DNA of 64,000 nt, taken from Debaryomyces hansenii CBS767. Taxonomy: Eukaryota > Ascomycota > Pichiomycetes > Serinales > Debaryomycetaceae. The translations under genes and the position numbers were made by a program. The notes beneath the pieces were generated by a model. That model was not told the origin of the DNA. It was given only the letters and a program-made list of their open reading frames with translations, and made no database searches. This document shows, piece by piece, positions 56,796 through 64,000 of this stretch. The stretch is from assembly GCF_000006445.2 (NCBI RefSeq), contig NC_006045.2, forward strand, positions 1,302,001-1,366,000. Reading direction: 5' to 3'. Numbering within the stretch: position 1 is the stretch's first letter; every line of letters begins with the position of its first letter.

Positions 56796-59300
56796 ATGCC
56801 GCCACAATTACAAGCCAATTATTCTCTGAAGAAACAGGGAAGAGTTTTCCACGGAAGAACGAAAACTGCTTGTTCTTTCTGTCGTAAAAAAAAGGTGAAG
56901 TGCGATGGGAAAGTGCCATGTTCGACATGCTTACAACATAAAAATCAACAATGTGATCTAATATCGCAAGTTGCGCCTAATAGAAGTGTACAAAACTCAC
57001 AAATAATCAAACCAAAATTGCCTATCAAAAATGCAAATAATGTATTGCATACTCCAGCAGTTTCTTCAAATGAGATGGGGCTGTATGCGAATCTGATCGG
57101 GAATCATTCAGGAGCAGAGTCACTGAATAAAGCCTCTGGTCAGTTTGCGGAATGCCCTTGCGCTTCATCTGAAGAGACAATAAATTTTTTTCAAGATGGA
57201 GGTAAAATTGTTGCAATAAGTCCCTACAGCAGACAATTTTTTGGTCCATTTTCGTGGCTTTCTTTACTCCTCAATGATATTTATGCTTTGCCATACATGC
57301 GTTACATTTTAAGTCACAAGAAGGATTTTAATACTATAATTGAGGACTTGGAAACTTACACAAAAGATAATCATACTTTCAAGGATGAAAATTTGAACAA
57401 TAACATAAATTTATCTAATCTTCAAAAGGGCACTAACATAAACGAGATAGATAATAAATCTGCCTATATCCATCATGCAGTCCAGAAGAATGATTTAATG
57501 CAAAGTATTAAATTGATTTTACCAAAGAAAGACGTAATTTGGAAATTAATAAATCAATTTTTCCTTGCCGCATATCCTTTTTTCCCCTTAGTGGAAGAAT
57601 CAGATTTCAGAAGACATTTAGAAGAAATAATTGGAGAAGAGGATTATACGGATACAAAGGTAGCAGATTTCACAATCAGGAAGAGGGTGGACTATGCTGT
57701 AATTGGCCTTCTTCTAATTTTTTTAAGAATTGCTTATTTAAGCCTATCGTCGAATATCGAAGATAATGGACCGAAGGATGTACAAAAATCACCTATTGTT
57801 TCAGAGAGAGAATATTTGCTATCAAATCCCATTAAAATTGAAGCATTCACAGTTGCAAAGAATTGCTTCAGCCAATTTGATTATTTTAATTGTATTGATA
57901 TTCAAGTATTACAATTGGTACTCTTTATTAGAATTTATTATATATATGCACCGGAAGAAGGTGATGATTATGATGGTAAAATATCACGAATACTTAATTC
58001 TACAATTATTCAAATGGCATATTCAATGGGATTACATCGAGATCCAGGTCATTTACCATATAACTTCAATAATATCAAGTTGAATAATAATTTAAACAGA
58101 AAGATATGGTACTTTATTGTGTCCTTGGACTATAACAGTAGTATTTTATCTGGGGATCCATTAAGTACTAAAATTATTCCTGCTGATACAAATATACCAG
58201 ACTTCAATCCAGATTACGAAAATACTAATAAAAATGTGGAGAACGAAATTGTTGAAGTTTTGGCCGACACCAAGGTCCGATTGGCAATGTCAAAAACGGT
58301 TATTGATATTGTTTTAAATATAGAACAAGGCGCAAACGTAAAACAACTTTTAGTATCGCTTGCTAACTTAGAATCCTTGTCACATAGAGACGTTGTTCTG
58401 GACCAGTTTTACAAATGGGATATGATTCCATTGAAAAAAATGATTGAAATGAAAAATAATCTCGAATTAAGGTTTTGGTTATCATCGATTTATTTTAAGC
58501 TTTTCATTCATTATGAGGAACGTAAAAATAATGATTTGATATGTGTTTATTCGAAAAAAATTTTAAAAATTTCAGTTGTAGAAATAATACCATATATTTT
58601 GAAGGTATCAGATAGCCGTACGAAAACCTTATCTGAATTTGATATTTTTTATATCTTACCAAGTTTGCTACTCCTGTCACATAAATTTATTTTTAGCGTA
58701 TCCTTCGTCTTGATACGTGTAAAATACTTTGAATTCAAATTAAAACTAGCATCAAAATATGAATCAAATATATTAGAAAATGATTCCCTGTATAACAAGG
58801 CACAGCGTTTAATTTACCTACTTCAGGCTTGCATTAAATGGATATTAGACTTTCTCAAAAGATTGAGTAAAAGCTACTTTAAAGCTTGGAGGTTGTACAA
58901 AGTGCAGAACCATATACTTTCAATAATTGCATCTGAAAACTTTTATCTAGAGAGCAAAACGGCTATATTAAACTTATGGAACCCTTTCAGCGAACAGACT
59001 ATAGAAGAGTTGATTGAAACTCTTCAACCCGCAGTTAATGATATTGAAGCTTCCAATAAGATGCCATTGTTCCTGCAAAATTTTTCTATTTGTGAAGAAT
59101 CCAAAAACCAAATGGACTTCATGAGAAACGACGCGATGGAATTTGATAGTTTTTGGCTAGATATGATCTCAAGAAACAATCCCATAGATTTCGAACAAGA
59201 TTATATTTTTAATCCATTTGCAAGTCTTGATATGGCATTAGACCCTGCATTAATGTCTGATTTTAATAATGACACAAATAGTATGCAAGGTCAAAAATAG
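56796..59300 (+). CDS. Zn2Cys6 transcription factor
   Basis: An 834-residue regulator. The zinc cluster uses Cys26, 29, 36, 42, 45 and 53 (spacing x2, x6, x5, x2, x7) and is preceded by basic GRTKTA. The central fungal-specific factor domain is recognisable at about 245-480, with LPKKDVIWKLINQFFLAAYP followed by FFPLVEESDFRRHLEEI, MAYSMGLHRDPGH and LNRKIWYFIVSLDYNSSILSGDPLS, the last being the GRP-like signature region. The C-terminus is acidic and aromatic. It lies 1.4 kb upstream of an MFS transporter gene on the same strand, an arrangement common for regulators of drug-efflux genes, though the link is only inferred. It is very rich in Asn, Ile and Lys, reflecting AT-rich DNA. Confidence 0.92.
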   Translation: MPPQLQANYSLKKQGRVFHGRTKTACSFCRKKKVKCDGKVPCSTCLQHKNQQCDLISQVAPNRSVQNSQIIKPKLPIKNANNVLHTPAVSSNEMGLYANLIGNHSGAESLNKASGQFAECPCASSEETINFFQDGGKIVAISPYSRQFFGPFSWLSLLLNDIYALPYMRYILSHKKDFNTIIEDLETYTKDNHTFKDENLNNNINLSNLQKGTNINEIDNKSAYIHHAVQKNDLMQSIKLILPKKDVIWKLINQFFLAAYPFFPLVEESDFRRHLEEIIGEEDYTDTKVADFTIRKRVDYAVIGLLLIFLRIAYLSLSSNIEDNGPKDVQKSPIVSEREYLLSNPIKIEAFTVAKNCFSQFDYFNCIDIQVLQLVLFIRIYYIYAPEEGDDYDGKISRILNSTIIQMAYSMGLHRDPGHLPYNFNNIKLNNNLNRKIWYFIVSLDYNSSILSGDPLSTKIIPADTNIPDFNPDYENTNKNVENEIVEVLADTKVRLAMSKTVIDIVLNIEQGANVKQLLVSLANLESLSHRDVVLDQFYKWDMIPLKKMIEMKNNLELRFWLSSIYFKLFIHYEERKNNDLICVYSKKILKISVVEIIPYILKVSDSRTKTLSEFDIFYILPSLLLLSHKFIFSVSFVLIRVKYFEFKLKLASKYESNILENDSLYNKAQRLIYLLQACIKWILDFLKRLSKSYFKAWRLYKVQNHILSIIASENFYLESKTAILNLWNPFSEQTIEELIETLQPAVNDIEASNKMPLFLQNFSICEESKNQMDFMRNDAMEFDSFWLDMISRNNPIDFEQDYIFNPFASLDMALDPALMSDFNNDTNSMQGQK

Positions 59301-59483
59301 TGAAACGGACAATTTTTTTTTTTTCATCTACTCTAGAATACTAGAATATATCGAGCTTAGTTCTAATTGAATAACGAAGAAATTCACCTCTAAAATGAAA
59401 TGATTAATGACGGGGATTGTTTGTAAACACATGTCCACTACACTATAGAAAAGCGTACATTGAGGCAACATTTGGTGTTATGA

Positions 59484-60049
59484 TCATTGATTGTTATGAA
59501 GCATACTTAGATATACGAGGTATTTCCGTATTTTTAGCGACATTTGAATGGCTGGAGATTGCACTTCATCAAATTGATACAGTTGTATACCAATTATTAT
59601 GTTTTGATCGTTAATATCAAATACAATAGAATTCTTGGATACGCTGTTTATGGGATGAAATTCATCCTGTGTACATGGATACATATCACCTCGACACATA
59701 TTGCACAATTATTTTTGGACAGAATTATTTGTCGAGGATAGCCACCCTAAAAGTTCGTTACAAAGTTTTGATATTAACTTGGAACTCGTCGAATAAAATT
59801 TGCTACATCTTGTTCTTTAACCGAAACAATTCTTGAATTAGAGTTCGATAACCAACCTTCATCTATCTCCATCTCAATCTCCATCCTGAATTAAAATCGC
59901 TATAATCGTACAGCTCTAATTCATCTTTAAAGCACTTGCATATTGCAAGATACGTAGGATGATCTGAAACTATCTCTTTAAAAATTCAGGCATAGTTCAT
60001 CCTTTTTTGCTAAATCGTTTGTAGTGATCGTAGTAATCATTTCTTTCAT
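59484..60049 (-). pseudogene. Probable decayed coding region, family unknown
   Basis: On the minus strand, successive protein-like fragments occur in different frames: 60049-59978 (MKEMITTITTNDLAKKDELC, then stop), from 59982 (FKEIVSDHPTYLAICKCFKD and ELELYDYSDFNSGW, then stop), 59872-59774 (MEIDEGWLSNSNSRIVSVKE, then stop) and 59708-59484 (SKNSIVFDINDQNIIIGIQL and YQFDEVQSPAIQM). Their composition is unlike random AT-rich translation, and the order is collinear, so this looks like one gene broken by frameshifts and stops. I do not recognise the family. Confidence 0.35.
59653..59737. repeat. Palindrome and inverted repeat
   Basis: GGATGAAATTCATCC at 59653-59667 is a perfect palindrome around a central A. 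CCTCGACA (59689-59696) and TGTCGAGG (59730-59737) form an 8-base inverted repeat with a 33-base loop. They lie within the probable decayed gene; no function is proposed. Confidence 0.5.
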
Positions 60050-60690
60050 TTTATATTCTCGTGAAAAACGTGAAACATGTTATGCTGCAAGATTTTAGTG
60101 GTGTAGAGATGCTGCGCGAAGACTCAATATAAGGGAAGCCTAATTGGAGTAGCTAGCTTGCCTCCATCAAGTCCAATAAGCACGATGAAATTATTTTGTG
60201 GCGCTCAATTCTGAAATTTTGTTCAATATTATCTAAAATTGCAACAAAGTTAGACTGGAGTTGCATCCAATTCACAAATAATTCTTCTTTTCAAAAGGTT
60301 TTTACAGACAATTCCTATTCTCGGTGCAATTAGCTAATTCGTCGTTAATCTCCTTAGGAACATGTTCTTTTGGTTGCATTTGCCACAATTTGAGGATAAT
60401 TCTTATCATATCTATTCATTTGAATCTAAACAAATTTCTCACATGCAGTACACATGAGCTCGGAGAGAGAATTAATATCATTGGTGGAAAAATAGAGTTT
60501 TCACGGAAGGGAAGATCATTGGCGGAAAATGAGATATGCTCTGGAGTTTAGTTGTGAAACAAAGTAAACTACAACATGAGATATAAAAAGAAGTATAAAT
60601 CAGAAGTTTGATGACAAGAATTTGAAGTCTAACAAAATATCCAGTTATAAAATAGTGTACATTATCTTACCTGATTGTTCCATAATCAAG
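60050..60690. other. Upstream region of the MFS transporter gene
   Basis: About 640 AT-rich bases. A 75-codon frame at 60324-60551 shows no domain. AGCTCGGAGAGAGAATTA around 60457 contains a CGGAG triplet element, but no inverted partner was found. Confidence 0.35.
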
Positions 60691-62280
60691 ATGACTGCAC
60701 ACATCAAAGATGTTAATTACCGCGAAAGTGGAAATGCTGCAAAAAATAGTTCACTGAACTACAATAGCCCCTCAACAACTTCAAGTGACGAACGAAGCCC
60801 TTCCGAGGAGAAGGATTCTCTTCCTAAAATGGGAGAGGGAAGACCTTATCCTCCCATAGTCGGAGATCCTGTTGACTATATGGTTCTGTTTGATGGGTCG
60901 GACGATCCTACAAACCCTCAGAACTTTTCCCCCAGAAAAAAGATCATTCTAATCTTTGCAATTATGAGTACCTGTTTCACCAGTACTTTCGGGTCTTCTG
61001 CTCTCTCTGAAGCAGCTGTTGATATTCTGGAGAAGTATCATGTGGGCTTGGAGGTTGCAACATTATGCACCTCATTATTTGTCTTAGGTTATGCTTCTGG
61101 CCCCGTATTGTGGGGTCCACTATCAGATGTATATGGAAGGAAAATAATTCTCATTTCATCTGGTTTCATTTATTTGACCCTCAACTTTGCCGTTGCTACA
61201 GCAGAAAATATCCAAACAATCATAATCTGCAGATTCTTTTCGGGATTTGCAAGTGCTGCTCCTGTGGTAGTTTGTGCAGCAATAATAGCAGAAGTATCTA
61301 ATACTTCTAATAGAGGGAATATCATTACTATGTTTGTAATGGTTTTACTTGTTGGACCGTTACTCGCACCAATCGTTAACGGTTTTATCGTAAAGAACAA
61401 TTCGTTAGGGTGGAGATGGTGCGTCTATCTCGTGGGAATATTGTCTTCAGGTGCATTAGTCTTACTTGTCTTTTTATACCCAGAGACCCATAGCGGTGTA
61501 ATATTATCCCGAAAAGCTCAAGTATTGAGAAAAAAAACTGGAAACTGGTCTATATTTGCTGTTCATGAAAATACCTCTTTGTCGTTCCACGATATTTTAA
61601 CGAAGTCAGTCACACTCCCGATTCGCATGTTATTCCTGGAGCCAATTCTTTTGTCGGTAACACTTTACAACTCATTCATATTTGGATTACTATACTTGTT
61701 ATTAACTGCAATCCCGATAATTTTTGGGTCCACGGGGTATGGTTTTAGTCAAGGAGTTTCACTGCTTCCATACATTGCAACAATTTTGGGTGTAGAGGTT
61801 GGTGGCATAATGAATTTGTTTTTTGACAGACGATATCTCAGAATAATGAAAAAAGCAGGAAAGTTGGTACCAGAGGAAAGATTATTACCAATGATGATAG
61901 GAGCAGTTGCTTTCCCTTGCGGCTTATTTTGGATAGCTTGGACTGGGCAGTATCCTAACAAAGTACACTGGATTGTACCGACAATCGGTACGTTTTTTAT
62001 AGGTTTTGGATTGATCTGCATTTTTTTGCCATCATTAAGCTATTTGGTAGAATGTTATCTACCATATACGACTTCTGCTGTTGCGGGAAACACAATGGTA
62101 AGATACATCTTTGGAGCAATATTCCCTTTATTTTCTAGACAGATGTTTGAAAGATTGAAAGTGAATTGGGGAGGCTCATTATTGGGGTTTATTTCAGTTT
62201 TATTACTTCCAATTCCCTTCTTGTTTTACAAATACGGTCAGTTATTAAGAGATAAATCAAGGTATGCTTTGAAAAATTAA
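60691..62280 (+). CDS. MFS transporter, DHA1 (drug:H+ antiporter / polyamine-type) family
   Basis: A 529-residue protein with 12 expected membrane helices, starting at the ATG at 60691. After a polar N-terminus, the family motif DPTNPQNFSPRKK precedes helix 1. The motif GPLSDVYGRKIILI lies between helices 2 and 3 (MFS motif A), CRFFSGFASAAPVV follows, and motif C is VLLVGPLLAPIVNGFI; then GWRWCVYLVGILSSGALVLL and YPETH. The C-half includes LVECYLPYTTSAVAGNTMVR, typical of the Tpo/Flr/Mdr1 group. Such proteins export drugs, polyamines or organic acids at the plasma membrane. The zinc-cluster gene upstream on the same strand may control it (inference). Confidence 0.92.
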   Translation: MTAHIKDVNYRESGNAAKNSSLNYNSPSTTSSDERSPSEEKDSLPKMGEGRPYPPIVGDPVDYMVLFDGSDDPTNPQNFSPRKKIILIFAIMSTCFTSTFGSSALSEAAVDILEKYHVGLEVATLCTSLFVLGYASGPVLWGPLSDVYGRKIILISSGFIYLTLNFAVATAENIQTIIICRFFSGFASAAPVVVCAAIIAEVSNTSNRGNIITMFVMVLLVGPLLAPIVNGFIVKNNSLGWRWCVYLVGILSSGALVLLVFLYPETHSGVILSRKAQVLRKKTGNWSIFAVHENTSLSFHDILTKSVTLPIRMLFLEPILLSVTLYNSFIFGLLYLLLTAIPIIFGSTGYGFSQGVSLLPYIATILGVEVGGIMNLFFDRRYLRIMKKAGKLVPEERLLPMMIGAVAFPCGLFWIAWTGQYPNKVHWIVPTIGTFFIGFGLICIFLPSLSYLVECYLPYTTSAVAGNTMVRYIFGAIFPLFSRQMFERLKVNWGGSLLGFISVLLLPIPFLFYKYGQLLRDKSRYALKN

Positions 62281-62733
62281 TAAACAGTTTTCAACATTCT
62301 CTCATATTTTATGTAATACTTGATAGTAGAAACTGTTTTTTTATCTTCTTAGTAATTTAAATTTAATATTCTCGTTTGATACTCTGTTATTGTAGATTAG
62401 TAGAACTTTAAAAAACTTGAAACATGTCCTCTAACATATTACTCAGGATAAACATTTTACTCCCAAGACTGATATTCAAGATTTGCAACTATATGTCAAT
62501 TGAATATCGTTTGGACTGCTAAACTCTATGCTGCAAATCATAAAAAACACAATTTATTTTGAACTATCAGAATCATTCTCTTCCAATCCATTCATAAATT
62601 TTGACTTTCAGCTTTACAAATGCAAAAATCAATGAAGTATACTAGACCTTATTTTGTGAAACATTGTCTTCTCTATTTATTCGGTTCCTGAGAATTATCT
62701 CCAAATGTTCCTTAACTTTCTCATTTAGTTTGA
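62281..62733. other. Intergenic region with no supported gene
   Basis: 453 very AT-rich bases downstream of the MFS gene. Nothing recognised. Confidence 0.4.
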
Positions 62734-62977
62734 TTATTTCATTCGGATGAAATTGAATATAGTATCCCTTAAAAATCGTTGGCATTCTTCTTTAGTCAAT
62801 CCATCAATTTCCTGAACTGACAGAATTAGCGGCAATTCTTCTTGATTAGCCTGTCTCAAGTCAAGTAAACTTGTCATCCATATCTGTCTTGAGTGAAGCA
62901 ATCTCTGTCTTAAGTGAAGAAACCTCTCTCTTGAGTGAAGCAACCTCTTTCTGGAGTGAAGTAAACTCATTATCCAT
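62734..62977 (-). pseudogene. Short coiled-coil open frame broken by a frameshift
   Basis: From the ATG at 62977 the minus strand encodes a heptad-repeat coiled coil (MDNEFTSLQKEVASLKREVS, SSLKTEIASLKTDMDDKF) and stops at 62861. A shifted frame continues without a gap as LRQANQEELPLILSVQEIDG and LTKEECQRFLRDTIFNFIRM to a stop at 62734. Joined, the two would make an ordinary protein of about 80 residues, so a single-base indel in a small gene is likely, or a sequencing error. The family is unknown. The tandem SLK heptads are encoded by a near-repeat of 21 bases. Confidence 0.4.
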
Positions 62978-63652
62978 ATTGGTAAAGCCAGTCTTGGTAT
63001 TATTTTTCCCGACGTAAACCATTCAGGTGCTTGTCTTAACTTTCATCGATCATTTTTTCTATAATAGATTGAACGACTTCGCCTATACCAGAACATACAT
63101 TATCCGATTGTATATAGGTCTTTCACTAGGTCTTTCACTATCTACTGGTTCTCTCATTTTAAATTTATACTAATTTAAAGAGGTAAATTATGTAGCATGC
63201 TACAAAAATCAGCATCAAATCCCTCTGCTTTTATAATGTATGACATAAATTATCAGTACAAATAGGAAAGTACAAATAGGAAGGTACAAGTATGTGTGAT
63301 GCTAAGTTCAGAGGTATACTAAGATAGGTAGGATATTTTAAGTGAGTTTTACATCGAATATATTGGATAATGGTTATGTTACTGTTAATTTGTCTTTTGT
63401 TTATACTATCTAATGCTTCTAATATTGTCAGCTTAGACTGCCTTAACTAGCATGCTGTATAATCAAGCAAAAATATTAAAAAAAAAACAGGAGTGCACAA
63501 AAGTAAATATACATACCATTACATCTATTGATATCAAATGATATACATTCCAACTATCCTAGAGAGGAACCCTAGGTTCATCAGCATCTGTCCATATATA
63601 CTCACATCAAACTCAGCTGTCTTATCTATACTGTAATTCTGTAGTGTTCCTG
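62978..63652. other. AT-rich intergenic region near the right end
   Basis: 675 bases with short direct repeats (GTCTTTCACTA twice around 63120, AGGAAAGTACAAATAGGAAGGTACA around 63263-63290) and an A run at 63479-63487. No gene is supported. Confidence 0.4.
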
Positions 63653-63933
63653 CTAAAAGCTCATATTTTCGACATAAAGATGATCAAACCCATCATCAAA
63701 ACTGTGTACTTCAACTTGTTTCGTGCTAGCATTACACCATATTCATATATTCCTCAGTACCAAGACTTCCTGTTCAAACGGTTCTCTTTTATCTCATCCA
63801 TATCATGTACGTATATGTATTCTACTTCTTTTGCTAAGAAATCCACCCGTTCTGGGTATTCTCTGGGAACATACTTTTGACTTTCATCGAATATGTAAAG
63901 TCAAAGCGGTCACCCGTAGTCTCCCGTAGCCAT
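63653..63933 (-). pseudogene. Broken paralogue of the orphan gene at 55909
   Basis: The minus strand from an ATG at 63933 resembles the first 95 codons of the orphan gene. Matching segments are IFDESQKYVPREYPE (orphan IFDKSHKYVVEEWPE), EVEYIYVHDMDEIKENRLNRK (orphan EVDYIQVRDVNELKEDLLNRK), EYGVMLARNK and EVHSFDDGFDHLYVE. Damage includes a small duplication near the start codon that brings in a stop, an early frameshift, an in-frame TGA at 63754-63756 and a frameshift near 63715. The C-terminal half is absent or unrecognisable. It is a relic of a gene duplication. Confidence 0.72.
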
Positions 63934-64000
63934 TTGTTATGTGTTTACCCTATTGACTCCATACATTTAAATCGAACTATATATCGCTTATTGCGTATCT

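Overview
The window is nuclear DNA from a budding yeast (Saccharomycotina), most likely a CTG-clade species of the Debaryomyces/Meyerozyma type. That is inferred from AT-rich intergenic DNA, compact genes with rare short introns (5' GTATGT, branch site TACTAAC or TGCTAAC, 3' TAG), clear orthologues of yeast proteins (HIS3, MRM1, KIC1, SWC3, MRP51, MDM10, LAS1, ATG2, VPS35, SEN34, DPH3), families that baker's yeast lacks (CNT nucleoside transporter, SIN-type Cdc14, CaiB CoA-transferase), and a CTG codon in KIC1 at a position where I recall serine in the baker's yeast protein. If CTG is read as serine here, every CTG residue in a standard-code translation should be changed. No tRNA, rRNA, CRISPR array or intact transposon was seen.

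Layout. 0.1-7.7 kb is a candidate catabolic gene cluster: a Zn2Cys6 regulator, an alpha/beta hydrolase, a SnoaL-like protein, a CaiB/BaiF-type CoA-transferase and a D-2-hydroxyacid dehydrogenase, with CGG-containing inverted repeats in its promoters. 8.2-25.7 kb is conserved housekeeping DNA: LSB3/YSC84, an RRM-like hypothetical, an LPL1-type lipase, MRM1 and HIS3 in tandem, KIC1, SWC3, MRP51, MDM10, a SIN-type CDC14 and a NIPA-like transporter. 25.7-31.1 kb holds two tandem ATO/GPR1 acetate-transporter-like genes with long 5' regions, then a short-chain dehydrogenase. 31.1-33.8 kb holds a Hap1-like regulator beside an 89-bp promoter duplication with repeated CCGTTA(A/G)TTGCG motifs. 34.2-55.1 kb is again conserved: LAS1, ATG2, a CNT transporter, VPS35, a PNGase A-like membrane protein with a His/Asp-rich tandem-repeat tail, SEN34, a FlbD-like R2R3-MYB factor and DPH3. 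55.1-64 kb is gene-poor and looks dynamic: an orphan gene with a broken paralogue 7 kb away, a Zn2Cys6 regulator, an MFS drug/polyamine-type transporter and two further degenerate coding regions.

Three genes have a small first exon that a plain open-reading-frame search misses, recovered here from splice signals and protein homology: the first Zn2Cys6 factor (exon 1 carries half the zinc cluster), LSB3, and the LPL1-type lipase (exon 1 completes the HGLWG motif). Several other starts were moved from non-ATG codons to the first plausible ATG (KIC1, SWC3, MRP51, NIPA, LAS1, DPH3, MFS).
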